Shown piece after piece: positions 25,261 through 36,850 of a stretch of DNA of 64,000 nucleotides; position 1 is the first letter of the stretch, and every line of letters starts with the position of its first letter. The notes under the pieces were generated by a model. The model saw only the letters and a list, made by a program, of their open reading frames with translations, ran no database searches and was not told where the DNA came from. Both the position numbers and the translations under genes were made by a program. Origin of the DNA: Phycomyces blakesleeanus NRRL 1555(-). Lineage: Eukaryota > Mucoromycota > Mucoromycetes > Mucorales > Phycomycetaceae. The stretch spans positions 62,001-126,000 of the forward strand of contig NW_017265159.1 in the NCBI RefSeq assembly GCF_001638985.1, in the 5' to 3' direction.

Positions 25261-26062
25261 ATGGACAGTCCAACAACGGCAAAACCAATAAGAGGCATTC
25301 TTAAGAAGCCAAACCAAACACCCCGAAACAACATCGATCCTCAGTAATATCAATCACTAATAAAATATATCTTCATCTAACACATTATATTATATTCCTC
25401 TCCTTGTCATCAACAGTCTGAAATGGGATGAAGCCAATCTGGAACTTACAGAGGCGCAAAAGGATGCTACCATGAAAGTAGATGAACCAAAGACGCCATA
25501 CATTCACTATAACCATGAGACAGACGAAGTACTTAATATGCCAGGTACAAAAATATTATTACTTTTTCTTTATAAAAAAAAGCACCCTATTGACATTTTA
25601 AATTATTTGAAAAAAAAAATAGCTGATGTTGGTTATGAGGGAAAAGCTGTCAATGAGGAACCTGAAGAGTTTTCATTAGACACTGGAAATGAGTCTGATC
25701 GATCCAGTACCTCAAGTAGTCGCAAGGGACGACGTGTATACCTTAGTGATGATGATTGGGATTCAGATGACAAAGAAGAAGATGAACAAAGTAAGTTAAT
25801 ATGTTTTGTTTTGTATTTTGAGTATAATGAACAGGCAAAACATAAACAAGATACATAGATAATTAACTCAAAGTAATTTCGCTTAAAATCAACTTTAGCT
25901 AAAAAACAACACGATGAATTCGCAAAGAAGAGAGCTATGCACTACAACATGGGAAACGTACTGCGCCATGACACAGATATGGAAGAGGAAGGTGACAATG
26001 GAGTTCCACCTTTACCCACCTCCGTGAAGCCAACCAACAACGGGCAGTCTATGGAAGAATGA
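25261..26062 (+). CDS. GLC8: Protein phosphatase inhibitor 2 (IPP-2/Glc8)
   Basis: A regulator of type 1 protein phosphatase catalytic subunit. Four exons (25261-25343, 25417-25544, 25623-25790, 25899-26062) join to 180 residues. Family motifs appear in order: RGILKKPN near residues 11-18 (the PP1-binding KGILK motif), LKWDEANLELTE across the first junction, KVDEPKTPYIHY (containing the Thr-Pro site that GSK3-type kinases phosphorylate in the family), an acidic Asp/Glu stretch, then AKKRAMHYNMGNVLR, matching the HYNE helix that inserts at the PP1 active site. The HYNE motif reads HYNM here. Size and motif order fit the family well. Shares a short divergent promoter with the gene at 24506-25123. 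Confidence 0.93.
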
Positions 26063-29000
26063 GTAATACATTGAAAATAAACCCCCCCCCCCCATTTTTT
26101 TTTACCAAACATGTACATTGAATATTCAATATTTCTGCAAGACGAAAGTACCTTGGCGATACCGTTTCTATTTCTGTTTCTATATATACAAGCTTTTGAA
26201 TGAGAATAGTAATTAAAATAATTATACCTTCTAACAATCCTCTCTTATATTCTTGAGTTTAGTGCTTCATTAGTACAATTTAATTATTGATTCGGAAAAA
26301 TAACGTTTTTTTTTAACAATTCCAAGCTAGTGATCCAGGTATCTTTATTATAAAATCAATAGCACATAATATTAGCATAATATAAGTTTTTTCTTATAGA
26401 AGGTACATTTTCTATTGCTAGACTGATATGCAAGGATTTTCAAGGATCTTATAATAATATTTAATGCGTTCCTAGTTCCAATACACAACAATATATCTTG
26501 ATCTAAATTTTCATAATTAAGTATTGGGTATCAAAATTAAGCAGTCGTTTGTAAGCATTTTTTCTATATGTTTCAATTTCAATTTTTCACATTTCTTTAC
26601 TTTTGTAGCTCAAAAGTAGAGGCACCTTTTCAATACCCCACTTTTGCCTAACAATGTTTTTTTTTGTAATTAATGCAAAGTATTTTTCCCTTTCCTTTCA
26701 CCCTTACCTTCCCCTTTCCCCTTCCCCCATGTAGTACAGTAATAATATTCTAAATTATTCAAATAATGCAATGACTCACCACAAGTCACCTTGTGAATGA
26801 AGCGATAACCAGGTCAGAAAATCCATATTATTCTTCTTGTTATTGGTATACTTTTGGAGCCTAGCAGCCTTTGCCCCACACGATGACCGTCTGGAACATT
26901 CTCTCTTGGTCTCATGGTACTTTTAATCTGGTGAACATGGTCCAACCTATCAGGAATCGTCCCACAATATCGCAATTGGTTAAGGATGTTCTTGGAGCTC
27001 AAGACAGCAACAAGGTCTCTATTACATAAACGATTCTCAAAGCCTAACAAAGCTATGTCTGAAAAAAAATTGAATCAGTGTATTTAGAACTCTTTATAAA
27101 AAATATTGCAAAATTTTAACAAAAATAATGATGGTTATAATATTACCTTAGAAGACTGTGGCAGGCTACAGTTGGCATTTGAGTATGGTGATATTACTAA
27201 GAGTTCTCGACTTGCTTGAAGGTTGAAAGATAAGGCTGAGTCCACAAAAACAGTACTTGAAAGTACTAAATTTATCAATCAAACAAACATCAAATCTCAT
27301 TGCTACACCCTTAATTGGTTTATGGTATTAGCTGTGAGGTACAGACCAGTTTTTCACCATCAATACAGAAGACCAACCAAATTCAACGCTAATATTGCTT
27401 GCTATATGCTCACTGACATTGGATTGGTTAATATAGGAGGAGAGGTGAAGCTTGCGAAAGAAATATTGGCTGCTGGTTTGACTTTTGTTTTGCTTAAACG
27501 GAATCGAGGATGAAAGAACTTGTAGCAGCATAGTCATAACCGTGTTGATAAACGAACTCCCAATTCCACTTTGTTCAATATGTTATATAGCAGGAGGCAG
27601 TGTTGAGAAAGATCAACAGCAAAAAGGCACCAACAAAAACATCTTTCTTAATCTATCCGTTAATGTCGAAGGATGGGTCGCGTGCCAGGTCGGCAAGGAA
27701 TATATACTTGCTAAGTGCATAGGTTGGTATGGAAATTGTATAGACTTTAGTGACCAGGTCTTTTAAGGGTTTAAATAACTCTGGACTCCATCCGGTTGCT
27801 TGCCTTTTTGCCTTGACAGCAAGGACTTGAAATGGAGTATCCTCGTTCAATGTCTTTTAATCCACAAAGGAGTAGATATTTGAGGCTTCGGATGGTGCTT
27901 TTAAAAGCTCAAATTGGTAGGAATAATATACTAAGATATTGGGTGAGTGTATATACTGTAGGTCAGTCAATGGAGTACTTACAAGAGAAAAAGACAAATG
28001 TGCGTAAGGTTTGAACTTCTTGCCTGTCAATCGGGTTGTCTTTTTATAGACTTTTTCGTATAAGTAGTTATCATATATGACTTTGATAGGTGAAAATATA
28101 GTATATAATTAACCACATACACATATTGATCATTTACATTGTAGGAAAAAAAAAGTAAAAAGAGTTTAAACTCGGGGGTGGGAAAGTGGATTTTTGGTAA
28201 GAATCAGCCATAAAACAGCATTTCTTTTTCTCGCGTAATGTGGCAGTAGGTGCGTGAGAAATACCAAGAAGAAAAATACAAATCTTTGTAGGCCAAATTG
28301 CACACAATTTTATGAAAAGCACGCCGGATTCCAGTAGCCATAATTCATAGCCTATATATTTTTTTGAAAGAAGTATCTTTCTGTCTTCACATAATGTTTA
28401 AATGCCGCGGCCAAACACCTGAGTTTGACGTTGGTTTGAAAGGGCAAATATCGATTTTTCTATTTACAGCTACAGAAAACACATGAGTGATATTAGGCCA
28501 TACATTATCTCTATCTCTGACTCTGACTCCTTTTTGTTTTAAGCCAGTAAACAAATAACACTACTTAATAAAGAAAGACGGTTTTGTCGAATATTGTGCT
28601 TGTGTTTTTAGTGACTCATTTCGGAACGTACCGTCTTGGGTACTTTGTTTCTTATGTCAACTGTTTCAGTCTTGCCTTGATATAATAATCATAGTCAAGA
28701 TCATTTAATAGAACAAATACGCCAATTCAAGGCTCTTCCTTTTATTTTTGAAAATAAAAATGAAAAAAGAGCAATTTTTTTGTGCCAATTTACCAATCTT
28801 ATTAATCCTGTTTGGATTATGTTTGCTGTTTTAAAGTTGAATACACCCACCTATATATATATAATATATATTATGTAACATTGTGCGCACATTTGAAAAA
28901 AAAAGTGTATTCTTAAACAGCCACCCAATTGTGAATAATTGTGTCGAGGTTCTGGTTCACTCTCATACTGTACAATACATTAGATCACAACCTAGGGTTG

Positions 29001-29763
29001 CCTTTTTGGTTTCAGGCTTATTTTAGTCTGGAGATCATCAGTGATCAAGAAGCAACTGAATTCACATGTTCTTATTTTTTTTTGTTTGCTTTAAGAAAGG
29101 GTCCAGAAATCTAAAACTTATAAAACTTGTAAACAGAAAAAAAATTGTTTTGATAAAGTATATTCTTGTATCAATGCCCTTTTGTTTCTTTATCTCTATC
29201 TCTCTATCTCTCTCTGTGTGTGTGTGTTTATAGCAGTTGTTTGATTTACACTGTGTCTCAAAGAGAATAATTGAATTAAGCAAAGTTTCTGTAATAGTTA
29301 TAACGTCCATAATGGTATCATTTCTCCATCATCTTTTTAACTCTTTTATGATTTTGCCCAGTGAGTGTTGATATTGTACGACGAATATCCCATTGAGACC
29401 ACACACCATGGTTGGTTTACCTTGTCAGTCAACTAGCACAAAAATGGCGCTCTTATGTGTGTGAGTGTATGCGCGTGTATATATATATATATCTGTGTGT
29501 GTGTGGAACCATGTTTTTCTTTCTTTCATTTAGTTGGACATGCTTGAGAATATATTACATATATAAAAAGTAAGAATCAGTTTTCTCTTTCTCTTTCGCT
29601 TTCCTTTCTTTTCTTTTTATTTGATTTGATTTGATTTTTCAATATACATATTTAAATATACATTATACTGTGTGTATATATATATATAGATATATCTATT
29701 CTCATATATATATATATGTGCGTGTATATATATTATCATTTTTAGACTTGCGATGAACTTACT
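26063..29763. other. Gene-poor region with possible coding relics
   Basis: About 3.7 kb without a gene I can name. A 12-C run at 26082-26093 lies just past the phosphatase inhibitor stop. Between 26.8 and 27.9 kb there are minus-strand open segments (26814-27050, with LGFENRLCNRDLVAVLSS; 27653-27850, with NEDTPFQVLAVKAKRQ), separated by what looks like an intron (GTAATA near 27151, TTTTTTCAG near 27060). The frames across that intron do not join cleanly, so this may be a decayed gene or transposon piece. The rest, to 29.76 kb, is AT-rich with GT/AT microsatellites at 29.46-29.51 and 29.67-29.73 kb, and should contain the upstream region of the next gene. Confidence 0.4.
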
Positions 29764-30291
29764 ATGACGGCCACTATTCGCAATCATCCTTATCATTTTG
29801 AACTCACACTACAAAAATCAGGAGACCGCACTACTCCAACCACAACCAGCAATTCTTATCATTCTTCCAACAATTATTTTACATGGCTTGTTTTCATGAA
29901 GGCCAAGTGGGTCCCGTTTGATCCGAGCAATCAGCACAAGTTAGAGCAGACCCTGAGTGTAGGAGGCACATTTATCGACATTAACGACTCGAATTTCCCG
30001 AGCGTACGAAGGGTGAGAGTGTTTCCAAAATCAAACTACCTCAGCTATCTTGGGGTCAAATACCGTCTCTCTCGTGTGATGCAGCCCGATGTCTGGGGGG
30101 ATAGGTCTGATCACACGGCCTTTACTAGCTCAACTCTTCAACACACACCACATACTATATCATCTCCTCTAGCATCTCTATCTCCTCTCACTCCCCTCTT
30201 AAGTAGCACCATATCAACCGACACCTGGAGTGATGGTTTTTCTGAGCAGCAAAACCAATGGCATACTCCAGTACCCTGTACACCTTACTGA
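29764..30291 (+). CDS. Hypothetical protein with possible WWE-like domain
   Basis: A single-exon ORF of 175 residues. The N-terminal 100 residues look conserved and folded: FTWLVFMKAKWVPFDPSNQ, KLEQTLSVGGTFIDINDS, then RVRVFPKSNYLSYLGVKYRL. The pattern of an aromatic strand with W..F, a hydrophilic helix with LEQ, a short IDI strand and a final RVRVFP..YL strand recalls a WWE-type or DDHD-associated beta domain, which is an inference only. The last 70 residues are Ser/Thr/Pro-rich and probably disordered. There is no signal peptide or membrane segment. The gene has long AT-rich flanks, and the fold-back element lies 560 bp downstream. Function unknown. Confidence 0.65.
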   Translation: MTATIRNHPYHFELTLQKSGDRTTPTTTSNSYHSSNNYFTWLVFMKAKWVPFDPSNQHKLEQTLSVGGTFIDINDSNFPSVRRVRVFPKSNYLSYLGVKYRLSRVMQPDVWGDRSDHTAFTSSTLQHTPHTISSPLASLSPLTPLLSSTISTDTWSDGFSEQQNQWHTPVPCTPY

Positions 30292-30849
30292 TGTTATTAC
30301 TATTTTCATAATTAATATTATTAAAAATAAAATAGAAATTCTTTGATCCTTTTACAGTGCTAATCACCTGATGACTCTAGATCTTGCCTGTATTATTCTT
30401 TATTTTATTTTTGAAGATATACACACTCACACACACTCACACATATGATCATGAACAATATTTCCCTATTGTGTATATGTATTTATACACCTAAAAGTCA
30501 TGGGCTGACTACAAGCTATTGAGTATAGGTTATCTACTTGATCTTTCTAGTCCGTGGTCCGTGGTCTGTGGTCTGTGGTCATGGTTACATTCTTTTTCAA
30601 ACCCTGGATATAACTATCCATATATAACTAGTTCTTGTGACACAAAGTGATAAAAAAAAAGTACCTGTGATCGTTTTCATGACTACCTACTATGAAAAAA
30701 AAAGGCGGACTTATGGCTATTTTACTGGCAAGATTTACAATACGATTCATAAAAAAAAAAGAAACATCTTCATTCTTCCCACCCTTAATTTTAAAGAATA
30801 TTAATACATCTCCACTCTCTAATAATTAATATTTTCTTCATATACCATA

Positions 30850-31629
30850 AGGGTGCTCAATCAGACTCTACGTAGAAATCCAAATTTTGTTCATTGGCCA
30901 AGTATATTACTATGGATAAGGACACTAAAATTCAAAAGAGAAGAAAAAGTATAAATCTTGTGCTAGTTTGTTATAGCCTTAGTGTACCGAGCCTTTAAGC
31001 TATGTTTATAAGATATTGAAGTCTCACTAACAAATCAAAACCTTCAACTCCTTGCAAACAACATAAAGGTCGTATAAGATAGGATTTCTGTATATAACTA
31101 TAGCAAAGTAAAAACTAGATCAATCAGAGCAATGTATATTTCCGTATCTGTGATGCTTACTACACAAACGAACAATAATTGGTAGGATTACTTTAAGCAA
31201 AATCTATCATTTTAAGCTTGACAGTTTTGTTAATTTAGGAGGGGCAAGAAACCAGATTTTATATAGCATATTTAAATGACGCAAAAATATTATTGGACTA
31301 ATATTCTTATAGCGACATAAAGTTTACAAATATGGAAATATACATTGCTCTGATTGTTTTTTTTTTTACTTTGTTATATGTATGTCATAAATCCTTTCTT
31401 ATACGACCTTTACGTTGTTATTTGCAAGGAGTTGAAGGTTTTGATTTGTTAGTGAGACTTCAATATCTTATAAACATAGCTTAAAGGCTCGGTACACTAA
31501 GGCTATAACAAACTAGCACAAGATTTATACTTTTTCTTCTCTTTTGAATTTTAGTGTCCTTATCCATAGTAATATACTTGGCCAATGAACAAAATTTGGA
31601 TTTCTACGTAGAGTCTGATTGAGCACCCT
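30850..31629. mobile_element. TA-flanked fold-back (MITE-like) element
   Basis: A 780-bp palindromic element. Its two outer arms (30850-31058 and 31421-31629) are reverse complements over 209 bp with no mismatch that I can see. The complementarity continues less perfectly inward, with small indels, to about 31149 and 31329, leaving a roughly 180-bp loop. The ends begin AGGGTGCTCAATCAGACTCT. The element is flanked on both sides by a TA dinucleotide (30848-30849 and 31630-31631), the target duplication of Tc1/mariner transposons. It has no ORF of note, so it is non-autonomous. Near-identical long arms suggest recent insertion or ongoing gene conversion. If transcribed it would form a long hairpin RNA. 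Confidence 0.85.
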
Positions 31630-31631
31630 TA

Positions 31632-32598
31632 GTGTAAGTTAATTGATCATGTACCTATCTGTTTTTGGCTTTAGGTTCCAAAGCATAATATTATACTGCA
31701 CCGTACTGCACTGCACTGCGATACACACACACACACACACACGCATATATATATATATTTAAACAGACAAACAATGTTTTAACAATAGTCAAAGGTCAAT
31801 ATTTGTCTCAATATTATGATATAATTATCACTTTACTAAATATAAACTACTATGTGTATAAAGATACGGATTTATTCCACAGAAAAGAACAATAAAACTG
31901 ACATTGTATTTTGGTAAGAGTTGGAAGGACTCACTTTTCTTTGTTTAGTTTATTCTCTTTATGAGTTTAGCTTGTACCTGTTCACTTGTTTTTACAACCA
32001 AGGTACAGGACATGAGTATATTTAACCATACTCGTCTCTTCATATATTTCTACCTCCTTGTATTGAATGAAATAAATAGATAGAAATAGGGAGAACAAAA
32101 AAAGGGGGGGTAAGAATAAAGTCTAATAAAAGAAAATAAAGATATATCATCATCACCATCATCATCATCATAATTATCAGCAGCAACAAGAAGAAGAGGA
32201 TCATAGACAATATACCATGTGAATTGTAAAGGACATGTTTTGACCTCTTTAAGCAAAAAAGAAAATGGTAATAAAGAATAAAGAATAACAATAATAATTA
32301 AAGGGCCCCGAATACTTGTGGGAAAAAGTATTGGTTATCTAATTATCAAATATATATTTTTAATATACATATACATTACATATACATATATAGCATACAC
32401 AGTCAAGTTGTTCGTGTCAATGAATGAATCAATGAATAAGTGGATAGTGTGTGTTGGCAATTATTTCTCTTTATTAATTTGATATACTTCTTGTACTTTC
32501 ATTTGTCTACTCTTTTCAATATTGAAATGAGTTTTTTTTTTGTTTTTTTTTTGTTTTTTTTTTGAGGGGGATAATATAAAAGAAAAGAAAAACAAGAC
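31632..32598. other. Intergenic, microsatellite-rich
   Basis: About 970 bp between the fold-back element and the 3' end of the SAM-domain gene. It contains an AC/AT microsatellite at about 31.72-31.76 kb, a CAT/ATC trinucleotide run near 32.15-32.17 kb and T-runs broken by single G at 32.53-32.56 kb. ORFs here are low-complexity. The 560 bp between the hypothetical gene at 29764-30291 and the element likewise hold nothing recognised. Confidence 0.4.
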
Positions 32599-33060
32599 TC
32601 AATATTGAGTTGACTGTAACCAGCGAATCAACATGGAATGCTCGCCCATATATTTTCCGGGCCCATTTTTGTCGGTATCAACAGACAAAGAAGGAGAAGT
32701 TCCTTTTGCATCAGCAATAGCTTTTTGAAGCATCTGATAATAATTATTTAATTATTTAACACATATACATATACATAAATATAAATATATGTATATATAT
32801 ATATATATATATATACTATTTCTTCTTACTCTTCGGTGTCCACGCTTTACACCCATGCTTGCAAGATCAGACTCTGTGACATCATAGACCTAAGAATGAA
32901 AGTGTCTAGTATTCAATCTACTCTCATTTGACTCCCTTACCGATCGAAGTTGATCGAAGCCTTCGTCAATCATGCGTTCACAGTACTGAGAAAGGCAATT
33001 GTCAGACAAAAAAGCCTTGACCATCTGTTGGTCATTAAACCTTCTGGGCTGCTGACTCAT
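32599..33060 (-). CDS. Small SAM-domain protein
   Basis: A gene with short exons: 32941-33060, 32830-32889 and 32599-32733, joined in phase 0 to 104 residues. The sequence reads MSQQPRRFNDQQMVKAFLSD, then NCLSQYCERMIDEGFDQL, VYDVTESDLASMGVKRGHRR and MLQKAIADAKG, a complete sterile alpha motif domain (five-helix protein-interaction fold; the ESDLASMGV..GHRR..L segment is diagnostic), followed by a 30-residue Gly/Ser tail ending RWLQSTQY. SAM domains bind other SAM domains, and some bind RNA or lipids; here there is nothing else in the protein, so it is probably an adaptor or oligomerising unit. Introns are 51 and 96 bp; the second contains an AT/ACATAT microsatellite. No close named homologue is claimed. 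Confidence 0.82.
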
Positions 33061-33484
33061 GAGTGTTATTAAATTATGCAGTACAAAGCAGGGTAGAGAT
33101 AGGGTATATTTATATTTATATTTATATATCTTTGTATATATGTATGATTCTTATTGATTCTTTTTCTCTGGTTTATGAACAAGAGGACTTGGTTAAAAGT
33201 CGATGTGTATATATGATGTGTAAGCCTGTTAAGAAAATAGAATTTATATGTGTTTGTGTATTTGTTCTGATTGAAGGTTATCCTTTGTCTGTCAAAGGGC
33301 GGTTAAATGGACGAGCAAGTCACAGTTATAGTATGACAAGCGTTGGTCCCTACATCATTATATTCAATTATAGTCTTTATTTTATTGGTATATTTTTATG
33401 TATGTATGTATTGAATAATCAGACCTCTTGAAAGATATTTAAAGCTTTTGTGGTCTATTACAAAATAAGCCTGATACACAACTT

Positions 33485-33570
33485 AATTCAATTCAATTCA
33501 ACCCAACCCAACCCAACCCAACCCAACCCAATACAGTACAATACAGTACAATACAATGCAATGGAATATA
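33485..33570. repeat. Pentanucleotide tract (TTCAA)n(CCCAA)6
   Basis: A short run of ATTCA/TTCAA units passes into six CCCAA units (33502-33531) and then into ATACAGTACA units. It looks like a series of slippage products from one pentamer evolving into another. Confidence 0.8.
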
Positions 33571-34370
33571 TTATATTATACTATACTATAATATAATATA
33601 ATTACGATATTATTTCTAGATTTGACAGTAATATTGTGAATTGTAAAACTATAATGTGTATAAAAATATTGTTCCAAAGGGAAACATTGGACAATCGAAT
33701 CAATTAAAGATTTCAAACTGACTTTTTGTTGCAACTTGTATGCACTCCCAAAGACAACGCTCGGGATAATAGCTATATATATATATATATATAGTCTTGG
33801 TTCTATGCATGCGACTTTTAGCTTGGTTAATGAGACGGAGTGCCGGAACAGAGGGCAGGATAATATGCAAGAAAAAAAAAGACTATTATATAATATATAT
33901 TGGCACAAGTACTGTGCCCTCTAAAGAGGTGCATTTGTACAGGTCCTTACATACATTGCAATATAAGAATTATATTTACAAGTAGAATAAGAATAATCGT
34001 TTTAAAGAAAAATAATTTCTCTTAAGATCAATATCGTAGGTAGCTCTTGGTGGATCCAGAGAAATAACACGGCGTATACAATATGTGAGGCAGTAAGACG
34101 ATCGCACGGATAAGACACATGCAACCTGACCTCGTTCCGATCCTTACCTTTCCGAAGTGTAAATAGTAGACAGGCTTCTTTTATTTTTTATTTTTTATTT
34201 TTTGCCTTAATTTTTTTTTCATTTTGTTATATAAGGTATATTAATCCTTTATTATCATTATTATATATATATAGCCCATGTGGACTTTGAGAGAATCAAT
34301 TTGTTAGGTTAGAAGATCCATAAGCTAAATACCAATCAATGGAAACTAGGCCACAAAATTTATTTTATAC

Positions 34371-34372
34371 AG

Positions 34373-34406
<34 letters not shown>

Positions 34407-34443
34407 GTTCAAGTTCAAGTTCATGTTCATGTTCATGTTCATG

Positions 34444-34511
<68 letters not shown>

Positions 34512-34515
34512 TATC
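34371..34515. repeat. Compound AC / AT / TTCAWG / ACATAT array
   Basis: An AC dinucleotide tract is followed by AT, then TTCAAG and TTCATG hexamers, then about eleven ACATAT units (about 34445-34510). Short ORFs over it are tandem-repeat artefacts, not genes. Confidence 0.85.
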
Positions 34516-35417
34516 TATTTAAGTCAACACGAGTTGAGCCAATTGTGAATTGATATTAAAAAGAAAATATATAAAAAAAAAGGTGAAAGAAGTTAAGTAA
34601 AGCAAAGCAAAGCAAATCAAATCAAATCAAATCAAAGCAAGGTAAAATAAGAAAGGTAGAGGTAGAAGGTCTTTACCGATAGAGAAGGATCGTCGCAAGG
34701 AGAGAAGAAAACAAGTGAAGGATGGAACGTGTTGGGGGTTAGAGAAAGGGGAAATAAAGCCCAAAAGCCTGTATAGTGTTAGAGAGCAATAGTGAGATCA
34801 AATTTATATAAATACTTTATATATAAAATAAAGAAAGAAAGTAATAGAGAGAGAAAAGAAAAAGATAGAGAAAAAGATGAATCTTTGTCAATTCCTCGTG
34901 TTCTGCCCTGAATTCATACCATAATTTCCTTCTTCCCATTGAACTTACAAGATGTCCAGTATACGGCTAAATATTATATGGTATTGAATTAGATTTTATT
35001 GTATTTTTATTATATATTTATATATTTTAATAGTCGGTAATAGGCAAGAATACCTAGCGAGAGTAAGAAGAGCAAGAAACCCGTCTATCGATCGTTGTTC
35101 TCGAATTGACATTTGGACTCGATTTTAAAATCCCATTTTGGTTTGCATAAACTTTCATTCTAAATTGAACGATTCTCCTTATCCCGGTGTGCTCAGAAAA
35201 GGTCGATCAGACTTTAAGATAACTCTCATTTGCTGGCTCATTTTCATAGTACCTTTGGCCAATAGGTTTTTTGTAGTCAATGACAGTTTTGAACCCGTCT
35301 CCCTTAAATACAGCCTTTTTTTTGCTCTGTCGTTTCTTTGTATTTATCCACTCTTTCTAGCCTTTTCCTTGAACCCCATTCACTGTCATTTCCATTACCA
35401 CCATTCTTTTTCACACC

Positions 35418-36850
35418 ATGTCTTCCCCCTGTGTTCAATCTTTCCCGGATCCTCTCACTCACGACTCCCACAACAACATCTTGCGATTCGTCAATCCAAA
35501 TTCTCTTAGCCACCAGCCATCGCCAATCTTTCATTCCGATAATACTCTCAGCTCAAGTCCATCTTACGACTACAGAATGGCTTACATGAACGCGGAAATA
35601 AAGAGAGAAGACGAAGAAAACCGACAAAAATTCACATTTTCCGGAATGCTTTCTGATCACTCTTCCCAAATCTACCACAGCAGCAGCAACAGCAACACCA
35701 CAAACAATAGCAACACCACCAACAACACATGCTACCTCCCTCTCTCATCCTCCTCTCCGTCCGATGACAGCGACGATTACCAAAACATCCACAGCGACAG
35801 AAGCGATGGATCAGTGGTTAGTGTGAGCCAGGCCGATGCCATGTTTCTCAATGCGTCTGGCACGGTCTCTCTCGGTCAGGCGTCGTTTATGAACACCGTC
35901 CAGATGCATGCGAACTCGTCTGGCCCAATGACCGCACCCCATATGTTGTCTACCCTACCTACTCCAGGGCTTATCTCCTCTTCCATGCACTCAATGTCTT
36001 CTGGAGTAGATTCCGACTACTTGAGTCGCCATTCAATGCACCTCAATGCAACCTACTGCGATCCTGGCTCACAAGCCCATTACCAGGCTATCCACGCCAC
36101 AGATGCTCTATTCGATCCTTCCTCTGATCCAGCCACGCGCCTCAAATCAAGTCCTGCTACAGCCATGATCCAAAGTTTTGCGGATCTCTGTACTTCTCGG
36201 CCAGTCACCCCTGTATCTCCTTTGATCCCACTCTCACCTGGGTCTACGCATGGATCCAAGAACGAGAGCTGTGCAATCAATGAGCTCTGCTTCTCCTCTG
36301 TCTTTCCAATGTCCGAGTCGTCTTGCTCGCGCCCCTTCCAACAACTCCCTCGTCCACACACTGCCCCTCGGTCATCCTCAACAACCGCTGAAACCAGTGT
36401 CAAGGTCGAGGACAAAAAGAAGACTCCACAGTCACGCGGTAGACGCGTATCAAACATCCCTAGCAATGGAACTCGTATGTTCACCTGTAAATTTGTTGGA
36501 TGCGGCAAGGTGTTTAAGAGATCAGAGCATCTTAAGCGCCACATCAGATCAATCCACACACTTGAGAAACGTAAGTATTAAAAAGAAAAGAAAAAAAATT
36601 AAAAAAAAGTCGACAGTCTTTTAATGGATATGTATCTTTAGCTTTCGAATGTCCTTATCAAAACTGCAACAAGCGATTCTCTCGGTCAGACAATCTGAAT
36701 CAGCACATTCGTATCCATCGCCACAGTACAAGTCAAGTTATGCACGGAAAAGACAAGAGTTCATCAGCATCTAATAATACTATGGGACAAAACAGTTCAA
36801 ATGTAGAACGTGGGCACACCTTTACAAACTTTGTCCCAAACTACATATAA
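35418..36850 (+). CDS. C2H2 zinc-finger factor, Msn2/4-like
   Basis: Two exons (35418-36570 and 36642-36850) join to 453 residues. The N-terminal 350 residues are Ser/Thr/Asn/Pro-rich and disordered, with acidic patches suited to activation. The C-terminus has two C2H2 fingers, one on each side of the intron: FTCKFVGCGKVFKRSEHL..H..IH and FECPYQNCNKRFSRSDNL..H..IH, with a linker HTLEKP formed by the junction. The helix residues RSEHLKR and RSDNLNQ closely match those of yeast Msn2/Msn4 (RSEHLKR and RSDNLSQ), which bind the stress element AGGGG. That makes a stress-type STRE-binding factor the best inference. A basic stretch (QSRGRRVSN) before the fingers could act in nuclear import. The start codon is chosen as the first Met of the long open frame. 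Confidence 0.9.

Larger units (their letters stand above)
33061..35417. other. Long repeat-rich upstream region
   Basis: A 2.36-kb gap between divergent genes: the SAM protein on the left and the zinc-finger factor on the right. It is dense in simple repeats: TTCAA then CCCAA units at 33.48-33.54 kb, AT runs, an AC tract at about 34.37 kb and an ACATAT array at 34.44-34.51 kb. Short ORFs are products of these repeats. The last few hundred bases before 35418 are probably a long 5' leader and promoter of the zinc-finger gene, with purine-rich patches at 34.6-34.9 kb. Confidence 0.4.

Noticed and set aside
34339..34548. ORF of repeated YIYI residues
   Set aside because: It translates the ACATAT microsatellite and is not a gene.
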